A DNA stretch of 64,000 bases, from the NCBI RefSeq assembly GCF_003432485.1, contig NZ_QVNQ01000011.1, positions 1 to 64,000 of the forward strand. The letters are read 5' to 3'. How positions within the stretch are numbered: position 1 is the first letter of the stretch; the number at the start of each line of letters is the position of its first letter. The notes under the pieces are model-generated. The model was not told where the DNA came from. It was given only the letters and a program-made list of their open reading frames with translations, and did no database searches. The stretch comes from Actinomadura spongiicola. GTDB taxonomy: Bacteria; Actinomycetota; Actinomycetes; Streptosporangiales; Streptosporangiaceae. Below are positions 43,682 to 52,060 of the stretch, piece after piece. The translations under genes were made by a program, and so were the position numbers.

Positions 43682-44848
43682 TCAGACGAGGTTGTCCTCG
43701 ACGGTGAGGCCGAACTCGCCGCGGCCGTACATGGAGAGGGCGTGGTCCACGTCGTTCGCGACGTGGACACTGCCCGCGTGGGCGTCGCGCCAGGCGCGTT
43801 CGATGACGTTGCCGCGATGAAGGGAGTTGCCGCCCGCGGTCTTGAAGAGGATGTCGATGGCCTCGATGGCGCGTTCGGTGCCGCGGACCTGGTCGCGGCG
43901 GGCGCGGAGGCGGAGTTCCATCGGGATCCTCTCGTCGCGGGCGGCGTACTCGTGGATCTCGCGGACGTTCCGGTCGGTCTGGAGGATCGCGGCGTCGATC
44001 TCGGACGCGGCGCGAGCGACGGCGACCTGGGCGAACTGGTCCTCGGCGAAGCGGCCGCCGCCGAGGCTGAGGCGGATCCGGTCGCGCATCAGGGTGACGT
44101 AGTGGTCGTGGCAGCCCGCGGCCATGCCGATGACGGCGGCGGTGATCGTGTTGGTGAAGACGGTGCCGAACGGCATCCGGTAGAGGGGGCCGGGGTTGAC
44201 CTCGCGGCCGGGGATGTGCAGCCGGGCCTGCTCGATGTTGCGCACGGCGCGGTGGGACGGGACGAACGCCTTCTCGACGACGATGTCGTCGCTGGCGGTG
44301 CCGCGCAGGCCCATCGAGTCCCACACCTCGCGGATCTCGTAGTCGCGTCTCGGGACCAGGACCGTCATGAAGTCGACGGGACGCCCTTCGGCGCCGACGA
44401 CGAGGGCGCCGAGCAGGGCCCAGGAGGCGAACTCGACCCCGGACGAGAACGACCAGCGGCCGGTCACCTCGAAGCCGCCGTCGACGGGGGTGAGCCGTCC
44501 GATCGGGGCGTAGGAGGAGGCGACGAGGGTGTCCGGGCCGGGGCCCCAGACCTCGCGCTGCGCCTCGTCCGGGAACAGGCCGAGATGCCAGGAGTGGACG
44601 CCGAGGATCGCGGCGACCCAGCCGGTGGAGCCGCACGCGCCGGAGATGGCGCGGACGACCTCGTAGAAGGCGACGGGGTCGTCCTCGGCGCCGCCGTGGC
44701 GGGTGGGCTGGAGCATCCGGAACACGCCCGCGGCGGTGAGTTCGCGGATGGTCTCGACGGGAACGCGGCCCTTCTCGTCCACGGCTCGGGCGCGTTCGGC
44801 GATGCCGGGCAGCAGCGCCCGCAGGGCCTCCAGGACCTCGTTGCTCAT
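43682..44848 (-). CDS. HsaA-like flavin-dependent monooxygenase, oxygenase component
   Basis: This 388-residue acyl-CoA-dehydrogenase-fold flavin monooxygenase is of the HsaA / p-hydroxyphenylacetate hydroxylase group. Diagnostic stretches are LQPTRHGGAE, GSTGWVAAILGVHSWHLGLF, SSYAPIGR, GFEVTGRWSFSSG and GLRGTASDDIVVE, as in HsaA, with no catalytic base of true acyl-CoA dehydrogenases. It would use reduced flavin supplied by a separate reductase to hydroxylate a phenolic ring. The matching flavin reductase is at 45978. Its start is 95 bases from the divergent oxidoreductase gene. Confidence 0.8.
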   Translation of the reverse strand: MSNEVLEALRALLPGIAERARAVDEKGRVPVETIRELTAAGVFRMLQPTRHGGAEDDPVAFYEVVRAISGACGSTGWVAAILGVHSWHLGLFPDEAQREVWGPGPDTLVASSYAPIGRLTPVDGGFEVTGRWSFSSGVEFASWALLGALVVGAEGRPVDFMTVLVPRRDYEIREVWDSMGLRGTASDDIVVEKAFVPSHRAVRNIEQARLHIPGREVNPGPLYRMPFGTVFTNTITAAVIGMAAGCHDHYVTLMRDRIRLSLGGGRFAEDQFAQVAVARAASEIDAAILQTDRNVREIHEYAARDERIPMELRLRARRDQVRGTERAIEAIDILFKTAGGNSLHRGNVIERAWRDAHAGSVHVANDVDHALSMYGRGEFGLTVEDNLV

Positions 44849-44943
44849 CGACGGCTCCCGCCTTCCCTCTCCGACCGGCTTGACCTCGACATTACTTGAG
44901 GTCTTAGCGTCCTGAACGACCGAGGTCGGAGGAGGACACCGAA

Positions 44944-45864
44944 ATGCGAGTCGCGGGATTCACCGAGCCGGGCGGACCCGAGGTCCTGAGGGTCCTGGAC
45001 GTCCCTATCCCGGAGGCCGGGCCCGGGGAGGTGCTCGTGCGGGTGCGGACGGCCGGGGTGCAGCCGTTCGACCTGGCCGTCCGGGCGGGATGGTCGCCGC
45101 CGGGGACACCGGAGGGGTTCCCCCGCGTGCCGGGCAACGAGTTCGCGGGCGTGGTCGACAAGGTCGGCGACGGGGTCACCGCCCTGTCGCCGGGCGAGGA
45201 GGTGCTCGGCAACTGCCGCCTCAACGCCTACGCCGAGTACGTCGTCGTCCCGGAAACGGTGCTGGTGCGCAAGCCCGCGAGCATGGGATGGGAGGTGGCG
45301 GGCGGCTTTCCCGCCGCGGTGATGACGCCGCACATCGCGCTGGAGGAGATGGCGGTCGGCCCGGGTGACACGCTGCTGGTGCACGCGGCGGCGGGCGCGG
45401 TCGGAACCGTCGCCGTGCAACTCGCCCGCGCCGCCGGGGCCACGGTCGTCGGCACGGCGAGCGAGCCCAACCACGCCTACCTTCGGTCGATCGGCGCGAT
45501 TCCCGTCGCCTACGGCGACGGCCTCGAAGAGCGCGTCCGGGCCGCCGCGCCGAACGGGGTCGACGCCGCGCTCGACGGCGCCGGCGGGGACGCGCTGGCC
45601 GTGTCCCTCAAGCTGGTCGAGGACAGGAACCGCATCATCACGATGGTCGAGCACGAACGCGCGGCGGAGTTCGGCGTGCGGATCACGCCCGACAAAAGGT
45701 CGGCGTCCAGGGTGGCGGACGCGGCGCGTCTGTATGACGAGGGACGCCTGAAAATCCACGTGCGCGGGGTGTTCCCGCTGGAGCGGGCCGCGGACGCGCA
45801 CCGCGAGGTCGCCACCGGCCATGGCCGCGGCAAGGTCGTCCTGGCCGTCCAGGGCTCCGCCTAG
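44944..45864 (+). CDS. NADP-dependent quinone oxidoreductase (MDR/zinc-independent)
   Basis: This 306-residue medium-chain dehydrogenase/reductase has an N-terminal GroES-like domain with RVPGNEFAGVV. A Rossmann domain carries VHAAAGAVGTVAVQLARAAG; the AGAVG NADPH-binding loop is clear. It lacks the catalytic zinc Cys, so it is a quinone-oxidoreductase-type enzyme. GGAGGA supports ATG 44944. It is divergent from the HsaA-like gene and leads to the reductase gene, so it probably reduces quinone or enone products of that pathway. Confidence 0.82.
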   Translation: MRVAGFTEPGGPEVLRVLDVPIPEAGPGEVLVRVRTAGVQPFDLAVRAGWSPPGTPEGFPRVPGNEFAGVVDKVGDGVTALSPGEEVLGNCRLNAYAEYVVVPETVLVRKPASMGWEVAGGFPAAVMTPHIALEEMAVGPGDTLLVHAAAGAVGTVAVQLARAAGATVVGTASEPNHAYLRSIGAIPVAYGDGLEERVRAAAPNGVDAALDGAGGDALAVSLKLVEDRNRIITMVEHERAAEFGVRITPDKRSASRVADAARLYDEGRLKIHVRGVFPLERAADAHREVATGHGRGKVVLAVQGSA

Positions 45865-45977
45865 CCCGCCGCCGCAGGTTCCCGGGCCGGAGGAACGCGG
45901 CACCCCTTGACTGACGCGGCCTCGGCGTCGCTTGTTAGAAAGGAAGGGCGATCCGCTATCAGCCCCGAGGGGAACAG

Positions 45978-46571
45978 ATGTCAGCCGAGCCAGCGCTCAC
46001 CGACGGTGCCGGGGCCACGCCCGGCGAGGCCCTAGATCCGGTGGAGTTCCGGAAGGCCATGGCGGAGTTCGCCACGGGCGTCACCGTGATCACGGCGCTC
46101 GACCGCGGGGAGCCGGTGGGCTTCGCCTGCCAGTCGTTCGCCTCGGTGTCCCTGGAGCCTCCGCTGATCCTGTTCTGTGTCGACCACCGTGGCCGTTCGT
46201 GGCCGCGGATCCGGGCGGCGGGACGTTTCTGCGTGAACGTGCTGGCCGAGGAGCAGCGGGACCTGTGCGAACGGTTCGGGTCGAGGCGCGGCGCGAAGTT
46301 CGAGGGCCTGGACTGGGAGGCGTCCCCGTGGGGCACCCCGGTTCTCCCGGACGTCCTGCTGGGCGTGCACGCCGTCGTCCACGACGTGCACCGGGCCGGG
46401 GATCACGATGTCGTGATCGGACGGGTTCTCGGCGTCGAGCGGCATGACACGCGGGACGGCGTCTGGCGGCGTCCCATGGTGTTCTTCCGCAGCCGGTTCG
46501 GCGTCGGCGAGCCCGACGGGCCGATCGCCCCCGACCCGTGGGGGGTGGGCGACCGCTGGGGCTGGGGCTGA
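45978..46571 (+). CDS. HsaB-like flavin reductase component
   Basis: This 197-residue flavin reductase of the FMN-binding split-barrel type (HpaC/HsaB group) has the signature FRKAMAEFATGVTVITA, then FACQSFASVSLEPPLILFCVD and FCVNVLAEEQ. The C-terminus has RPMVFFRSRFG. It would supply reduced flavin to the HsaA-like oxygenase. The gene starts at ATG 45978 after GGGAACAG; the pair being split by the quinone oxidoreductase gene is unusual. Confidence 0.83.
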   Translation: MSAEPALTDGAGATPGEALDPVEFRKAMAEFATGVTVITALDRGEPVGFACQSFASVSLEPPLILFCVDHRGRSWPRIRAAGRFCVNVLAEEQRDLCERFGSRRGAKFEGLDWEASPWGTPVLPDVLLGVHAVVHDVHRAGDHDVVIGRVLGVERHDTRDGVWRRPMVFFRSRFGVGEPDGPIAPDPWGVGDRWGWG

Positions 46572-46684
46572 ATTCATCACAGGCCCGGCCCACTGCGCTC
46601 GCCTGGCGGCTCGCTACGTGACCGTTCCCGGGAGCGAACGCGACATCGCTTGGCGATCCGCCCGGTTCCGCTCGCCGGGAGCGT

Positions 46685-46870
46685 TCACCAGTGCTCGGTG
46701 CGGAGGTGGTGGTGGAGCGTGGCCAGTTCCAGGTGGGCCTGGTGGCAACGCACGCACGACCAGACCCCGGTGGGCACGGTGAAGCCGTGCGCGGCGGCGT
46801 CGTCCCGCGCGCACAGCTGGTGGTAGGTCTGGACGAGGCGCCGCCACGTCCGCCGGACCGCCGATGACAT
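46685..46870 (-). CDS. Small zinc-finger-like protein, 61 aa
   Basis: This 61-residue protein contains CVRCHQAHLELATLHHHLR near the C-terminus, a Cys-x2-Cys followed by spaced His residues that could bind zinc. The N-terminus is basic with WRRLVQTYHQL. ATG at 46870 is preferred; upstream ATG at 46933 would include an inverted-repeat sequence. No family is recognised, so function is open. Confidence 0.5.
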   Translation of the reverse strand: MSSAVRRTWRRLVQTYHQLCARDDAAAHGFTVPTGVWSCVRCHQAHLELATLHHHLRTEHW

Positions 46871-46931
46871 TCCCGCTCCCTCTCCGAGGTCACTGCTTGC
46901 GATCGGCCCAGGATAAGGCAACGGGAATGTC
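46866..46931. repeat. 11-bp inverted repeat around a small-gene promoter
   Basis: TGACATTCCCG and CGGGAATGTCA are separated by about 44 bases at the 5' end of the zinc-finger-like gene. They create mirror-image open frames on both strands. This is a candidate operator or hairpin. Confidence 0.5.
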
Positions 46932-46958
46932 AAGGCGAAACGCCGATCAGATCGATCT

Positions 46959-47780
46959 TCACTGGCCGATCTTCACGCCGGGTTCGCCGTGCCGGTACTC
47001 CAGCGGTCGCATCCCGCGGCCCCCGGGGATGTTGCCCCCGGAGCGCATCCGGCCGGTCGGCAGGATCGTGCGCCCGAAGGTGTGTTCCATCATCATCGCG
47101 GCGGCCGCGAACAGCGCCAGGACGGCGGCCGCGACGAACAGCCAGCCGCCGACGTCCAGGCTCCAGTTGGACGGGGCCCAGAAGCCAGCGGCGGTGAAGC
47201 CCGCGCCCGTGGCCAGGCACGCCAGCAGCAGCGCCATGGCGAGGTTCACGCCGAGCGCGGCCAGCGCGGCCAGCCCGCTGATGACCGCCATGGCGATCCA
47301 CCAGAACGCGAAGCCCTCGTTGGCGGCACCGAGCGTCGGGGCCAGCGCCGCCGGATAGGCGCCCACGCTCACCAGCATGAACAGCAGGCCCCAGCCGACC
47401 CAGAACGCGCCCCAGGCGCCGTGCACGGCGGTGGCGAGCCCGTCACGGGCCCGGTAGGCCCACATCCCCGCCAGGAGCTGGGCGATGCCGCCGAGCACCA
47501 GGACGAGCGGCCACAGGGCCAGTGGTGTCAGGGCCGTGCCGTACCAGTCCGCCTGCCAGGCGCCGACCATCATGGTCGCGGTCGCGAGGCCGAACAGTCC
47601 GAGGATGGACGGCGCCGCGACCGGCTGCAGGGAAATGCGTGTCCGTTGCTCCCAAAGCGCGTGCTCACCGGGGACATCGGCGCCCCTGCCCGGGGCCGCG
47701 CTCGCGGCGCCCTCGGCCGGCGTCGCAGCGGTCCGCCCGCTGGACATCGGCGGTTCCGCACGCTCTCTACGCCTTGCCAT
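46959..47780 (-). CDS. Acetate/succinate-type transporter (GPR1/FUN34/YaaH family)
   Basis: This 273-residue protein has six transmembrane segments. The family core is seen in APSILGLFGLATATMMVGAW, VLGGIAQLLAGMWAYRARD and GAFWVGWGLLFML. An N-terminal cytoplasmic extension of about 55 residues is rich in Ala and Gly, and a C-terminal His-containing tail follows. The YaaH/SatP family exports or imports acetate and succinate. There is no obvious operon partner. Confidence 0.82.
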   Translation of the reverse strand: MARRRERAEPPMSSGRTAATPAEGAASAAPGRGADVPGEHALWEQRTRISLQPVAAPSILGLFGLATATMMVGAWQADWYGTALTPLALWPLVLVLGGIAQLLAGMWAYRARDGLATAVHGAWGAFWVGWGLLFMLVSVGAYPAALAPTLGAANEGFAFWWIAMAVISGLAALAALGVNLAMALLLACLATGAGFTAAGFWAPSNWSLDVGGWLFVAAAVLALFAAAAMMMEHTFGRTILPTGRMRSGGNIPGGRGMRPLEYRHGEPGVKIGQ

Positions 47781-47925
47781 GAGATCCCCCTTTGCAATTC
47801 GGAGAGCCGTACCCCCCTCCTAACCGTGCCTTGATGGGTCAAACAGGATCAGAACGGATACCAAACGACATATCGGGCACCGTTGGGTTCGTTTACCGAA
47901 CGCGCGGACGCGCATGGCGTCGGGT

Positions 47926-48354
47926 TTACCGTCCGGCGGGCCGGCAGTGGATCTCCAGGCCGGGGGCCGCGCACCACCCGATCAGCTCGAACAGCCTCTC
48001 GATGTGCGGGGCAACGGCGTGCAGGACGAGCGGCCGGTCGCCCTCGTGCAGCCCGCAGGCCGCGAGCGTGAAGGCACGTAACCCCGCGACGTCGACGAAC
48101 TCGACGGCGGCCAGGTCGACATGGACGTCGCCGGGCGCGCGGTCCCGGGCGGCGCCGAGCGCGCGGGTCACCTCCCGCGCGTTCGACACGTCGACCTCAC
48201 CGCTCATCAGCAACCGCGGCGCGGTCGCCGTGGCCACGACGCGCAGCAGCGGCGTGTCGAGTTCGACGACGTCGTAGCGCGGCCCGCGACCGGGAGACAC
48301 CCGGTCACCCGGTTCCAGGCCGTCCTCGTCGCCGGTGGTACGCCAGACCGTCAT
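47926..48354 (-). CDS. STAS-domain anti-sigma factor antagonist-like protein
   Basis: This 142-residue protein has a C-terminal STAS domain (about 45-130): PRLLMSGEVDVSNAREVTRAL and VHVDLAAVEFVDVAGLRAF. In that motif the acidic-valine-Asp-Val-x-G context stands where a phosphorylatable Ser usually follows Asp. Here VDVAGLRAF carries Ala at that place, so regulation by Ser phosphorylation may be lost. GAGGAG supports ATG 48354. Confidence 0.75.
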   Translation of the reverse strand: MTVWRTTGDEDGLEPGDRVSPGRGPRYDVVELDTPLLRVVATATAPRLLMSGEVDVSNAREVTRALGAARDRAPGDVHVDLAAVEFVDVAGLRAFTLAACGLHEGDRPLVLHAVAPHIERLFELIGWCAAPGLEIHCRPAGR

Positions 48355-48459
48355 CCGCTCCTCACCTCGGCCCCGGGGGCGCCGCTGCCCTGGGCGGTCC
48401 CGTCCAGGCAAGGTTCTCATCCGCGGGCGACATCCGGTCGCCGCCGGGCCGAAAAGCCC

Positions 48460-50514
48460 TCAGAGGCGCGGGACGAGTGTCGCCGGGGTGATCGGCAGGC
48501 TCCGCACGCGGACGCCCGTCGCGTGATGGACGGCGTTGCCGACCGCCGCGGCGGCCCCGACGATGCCGATCTCGCCGATGCCCTTGGCGCCCATCGGGTT
48601 CAGGTGCGGGTCCGACTCCTCCACCCAGACCGCGTCGACGTCGCGGACGTCGGCGCACGACGGGACGTGGTACTGGGCCAGGTCCCGGTTGAGGTAGTCG
48701 CCGAACTCCCGGTCCATGACGCTCTCCTCCATCAGCGCCATGCCGATCCCCATCGTCATGCCGCCGATGAACTGGGACCGGGCCGTCACCGGGTTGATGA
48801 TCCGCCCGGCGGCGAAGACGCCGAGCATCCGGCGGACCCGGACCTCGCCCGTGTCGGCGTCCACCTCCACCTCGGCGAACTGCGCGCCGAACGCGTGCCG
48901 GGAGAACGCCTCCCGCGCCTTCACCTCCTCGGTCGTGTCGGCGGACACCTCCAGCCCCTCCGCCGGGAGCCCGCCGTTCAACTCGGCGCGCAACGCCTCG
49001 CACGCGCGGACGACCGCCGTGCCCCAGCCGGCCGTCCCGGACGAGCCGCCCGCGACGGTCGCCTTCGGCAGCGAACTGTCGCCGATCTCGACCCGCACGT
49101 CACCGAGGTCGGCCTTCAACGTCTCCGCGGCGATCAGGGCGAGGGTGGTGCGGGCGCCGGTGCCGATGTCGGCGGCCGCGATCCGGATCGTGAACGTCCC
49201 GTCCGGCTCCGCGCGGGCCGTCGCCCGGTTGGGGGCCATGTAGGCGGGATACGTGGACGCGGCGACGCCCATGCCGACGAGCTTGCGGCCCTCCCGGCGG
49301 GCCCGGGGCGCGGGGTCTCGCCCGGCCCAGCCGAAGCGCTCGGCTCCCTCCTGGAGGCACGCGACCAGGTTGCGGGAGCTGAACGGCAGCCCGTTCTCCG
49401 GGTCCCGGTCGGGCTCGTTGCGGATGCGCAGCTCGATCGGGTCGACGCCGGTGGCGACGGCGAGCTCGTCCATGACGGACTCCAGCGCGTACATGCCGGG
49501 CGTCTCGCCCGGGGCGCGCATCCACGACGGAGTCGGGACGTCCAGGGCGACCAGCCGGTGCGACGTGCGCCGGTGCGGCGCCTGGTACATGACGCGGGTC
49601 GGCGTCGCGGTCTGCTCGGCGAACTCCTTGACGGTGGACGTCTGCTCCACCACGTCGTGCAGGACGGCGTTCAGGCGCCCGTCGGAGTCCGCGCCGACGC
49701 GGAAGCGCTGGATCGTCGGTGTCCGGTAACCCGTCGTCGCGTACATCTGCTGGCGTGGAACCGCGAACTTGACGGGACGTCCCACGGCGCGGGCGGCCAT
49801 CGCGGCAATGACGACGTTCGGCCGAGGGGACCCCTTGGAACCGAACCCGCCACCGACGTGCGGTGACACGACCCGTACCTGCGTCCGGTCAAGGCCGAAC
49901 ACCCGGGCGATGATGTTCTGCACGGACGACGCGCCCTGCGTCGAGTCGTACAGCGTGAGGCCGTCGTCGTTCCACTGGGCGAGCGTGGTGTGCGGCTCCA
50001 TCGGATTGTTGTGCTCGGCGGGCGTCGTGTAGGTGACGTCCACGCGCACGGCCGAACACCCGTACGCGTCCTCGGGTTCGCCCTGCTCGGTGTCGGCCGG
50101 GAAGGTGGGGTTCACCTTGTCGGGCTTGTAGAGGTCGGGATGGTCGGTGCGCAGCCGCACGTCCGGTGACTCCGCCGCGTACTCGACGCGGAGACGACGG
50201 GCCCCCTCCCGCGCTGTTTCGAGCGTCTCACCGACCACGACCGCGACGAACTGGCCACGGTAGGAGACCGTCCGGGACTGGAAAAGGGCCAGTTCGCCGT
50301 CCGGCGGATCGTGGAGCTTCGGCGCGTTCTCGTGGGACAGGACGGCGAGCACGCCGGGAAGCGCCAGCACGGAGTCGGCGTCCACCGCGACGACCTCACC
50401 GCGTCCGACGCTCGCCTGTACGGCCGCCGCGTACGCGACGTTCTCGACGGGATACTCGAACGCGTACCGCGCCGCTCCCGTGACCTTCTCGCGGCTCTCC
50501 AGGCGTTCGGTCAT
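48460..50514 (-). CDS. Molybdopterin-binding subunit of a xanthine-dehydrogenase-family hydroxylase
   Basis: This 684-residue Mo-subunit is of the YagR type. Typical motifs are EKVTGAARYAFEY, HVGGGFGSKG, RAPGETPGMYALESVMDELA and GAKGIGEIGIVGAAAA. The latter contains the catalytic-Glu glycine-rich region expected near the C-terminus. ATG 50514 overlaps the FAD-subunit stop by ATGA. Together with the next two genes it forms a three-subunit molybdenum hydroxylase, probably acting on aldehydes or N-heterocycles; substrate unassigned. The longer open frame upstream is shadow. Confidence 0.88.
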   Translation of the reverse strand: MTERLESREKVTGAARYAFEYPVENVAYAAAVQASVGRGEVVAVDADSVLALPGVLAVLSHENAPKLHDPPDGELALFQSRTVSYRGQFVAVVVGETLETAREGARRLRVEYAAESPDVRLRTDHPDLYKPDKVNPTFPADTEQGEPEDAYGCSAVRVDVTYTTPAEHNNPMEPHTTLAQWNDDGLTLYDSTQGASSVQNIIARVFGLDRTQVRVVSPHVGGGFGSKGSPRPNVVIAAMAARAVGRPVKFAVPRQQMYATTGYRTPTIQRFRVGADSDGRLNAVLHDVVEQTSTVKEFAEQTATPTRVMYQAPHRRTSHRLVALDVPTPSWMRAPGETPGMYALESVMDELAVATGVDPIELRIRNEPDRDPENGLPFSSRNLVACLQEGAERFGWAGRDPAPRARREGRKLVGMGVAASTYPAYMAPNRATARAEPDGTFTIRIAAADIGTGARTTLALIAAETLKADLGDVRVEIGDSSLPKATVAGGSSGTAGWGTAVVRACEALRAELNGGLPAEGLEVSADTTEEVKAREAFSRHAFGAQFAEVEVDADTGEVRVRRMLGVFAAGRIINPVTARSQFIGGMTMGIGMALMEESVMDREFGDYLNRDLAQYHVPSCADVRDVDAVWVEESDPHLNPMGAKGIGEIGIVGAAAAVGNAVHHATGVRVRSLPITPATLVPRL

Positions 50515-51488
50515 GCCGTCCCCTCCACCAGTTCCGTCAGCGTCCGGACGATCAGGTTGCGCGCGAGCGGCACCTTGTAGGCGTTGTCGCGCAGCGGGGC
50601 GGCGGCCTCCAGCTCGGCCTCGGCGGCGCGCAGGAACGACTCCCGCGTCGCCGCCGACCCGCGCAGGACCGCTTCGGCGCGGCGGGCCCGCCACGGCTTG
50701 TGCGCCACGCCGCCCAGCGCCACCCGGACGTCCCGGACCACGCCGTCGTCCACGTCCAGCGCCGCCGCGATCGACACCAGCGCGAACGCGAACGACGCCC
50801 GTTCCCTGACCTTGCGGTACCGGGACGGCATGCCGAGCGGCGGAACCTCGACCGCCGTGACGAGGTCGCCCGGTTCGAGGACGGTGTCGCGTTCGGGCTC
50901 GGCGCCGGGGAGCCGGTGGAACTCGTCCATGGGGATGGTCCTCTCCCCGGCCCGGTTCCGGACGCGCACCGACGCGTTCAGCGCCGCCAGGGCCACCGCC
51001 ATGTCGGACGGGTGCGTCGCCACGCACGCCGTGGAGTGCCCCAGGATCGCCAGGTTGTGATGCTCGCCCTCCCGCGCCGGGCATCCGCTGCCGGGGTTCC
51101 GTTTGTTGCACGGCTTGGCGGCGTCCTGGAAGTAGGAACAGCGGGTGCGTTGCAGAAGGTTGCCGCCGACGGTCGCGAGGTTGCGTATCTGCCCGGACGC
51201 ACCCGCCAGGACGGCCTGCGCCAACATGGGCTGTCCCTCGCGCACCGCCCGGTCCGCGGCGAGGGCGCTGTTGCTCACGGCCGCGCCGATGACGAGCCCT
51301 CCGTCCGGGGTCAGCTGGATCTGGTCGTACGGGAGGTGCGCGACGTCGACGAGCCTGGCCGGTGTCTCGACGCCGAGCCGCATCAGATCGACGAGGTTGG
51401 TGCCGCCACCTAGGTAGTACGTCTCGTGGTCGTGGCGTGCCAGGGCGTCCTCGGCGCTGGTGGCGCGCTCGTAAGTGAAGGGCCTCAT
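50511..51488 (-). CDS. FAD-binding subunit of the molybdenum hydroxylase
   Basis: This 325-residue medium subunit (YagS type) has the FAD motifs YYLGGGTNLVDLM and NLATVGGNLLQRTRC. An extra Cys-rich insert (CSYFQDAAKPCNKRNPGSGC) is typical of YagS-type subunits, which bind an additional iron-sulfur cluster. The C-terminal CO-dehydrogenase flavoprotein domain includes ALVSIAAALDVDDG. It starts at ATG 51488, overlapping the 2Fe-2S gene stop. Confidence 0.88.
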   Translation of the reverse strand: MRPFTYERATSAEDALARHDHETYYLGGGTNLVDLMRLGVETPARLVDVAHLPYDQIQLTPDGGLVIGAAVSNSALAADRAVREGQPMLAQAVLAGASGQIRNLATVGGNLLQRTRCSYFQDAAKPCNKRNPGSGCPAREGEHHNLAILGHSTACVATHPSDMAVALAALNASVRVRNRAGERTIPMDEFHRLPGAEPERDTVLEPGDLVTAVEVPPLGMPSRYRKVRERASFAFALVSIAAALDVDDGVVRDVRVALGGVAHKPWRARRAEAVLRGSAATRESFLRAAEAELEAAAPLRDNAYKVPLARNLIVRTLTELVEGTA

Positions 51489-52030
51489 GCCTCGGCGGCC
51501 TCCCGGTCCTGGGCCGCCTGTTTCACGGCGGCGACGATGCCGACGTACGCTCCGCACCGGCACAGGTTGCCGCTCATCCGTTCGCGTATCTCGTCGTCGT
51601 TCAGAACGGGGTCGGAGCCGAGGTCATCGGTCACCACGCTGGGCCAACCTCGGGCGACCTCGTCGAGCATCCCCGTCGCGGAGCAGAGCTGACCGGGGGT
51701 GCAGTACCCGCACTGGAACGCGTCCTGTTCGATGAACGCCCGCTGGATCGGGCTGAGCTGGTCGCCTTGCGCGAGTCCTTCGACGGTGACGATGTCGGCG
51801 CCGTCATGCGCGACGGCCAGCGCGAGGCAGCCGTTGGCGCGGCGTCCGTCGATCAGGATGGTGCAGGCGCCGCACTGGCCGTGGTCGCACCCCTTCTTCG
51901 AACCGGTCAACCCCAACGTCTCGCGCAGCACGTCCAGGAGGGACGCTCGCGTGTCGACGTTGAGCCGGTGTTCCTGGCCGTTCACGACGAGGGTGATGTC
52001 GGCATGTACCGGGGTGGTCGCGTTGTTCAT
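51485..52030 (-). CDS. 2Fe-2S subunit of the molybdenum hydroxylase
   Basis: This 181-residue small subunit has two [2Fe-2S] sites. The plant-ferredoxin site is GCDHGQCGACTILIDGRR with a fourth Cys in NGCLALA. The second site is FQCGYCTPG plus NLCRCGAY. Family length is about 160-180. It is the first gene of the small-medium-large subunit operon. Confidence 0.9.
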   Translation of the reverse strand: MNNATTPVHADITLVVNGQEHRLNVDTRASLLDVLRETLGLTGSKKGCDHGQCGACTILIDGRRANGCLALAVAHDGADIVTVEGLAQGDQLSPIQRAFIEQDAFQCGYCTPGQLCSATGMLDEVARGWPSVVTDDLGSDPVLNDDEIRERMSGNLCRCGAYVGIVAAVKQAAQDREAAEA

Positions 52031-52060
52031 GGTTCCGGCCTACCCTGGAAGCCCTGTCGA

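Noticed and set aside
48460..51111. 883-codon frame suggesting a longer molybdenum subunit
   Set aside because: The extra N-terminal part is low-complexity Arg/Gly sequence overlapping the FAD subunit; the ATGA start at 50514 is in the right place for the family.
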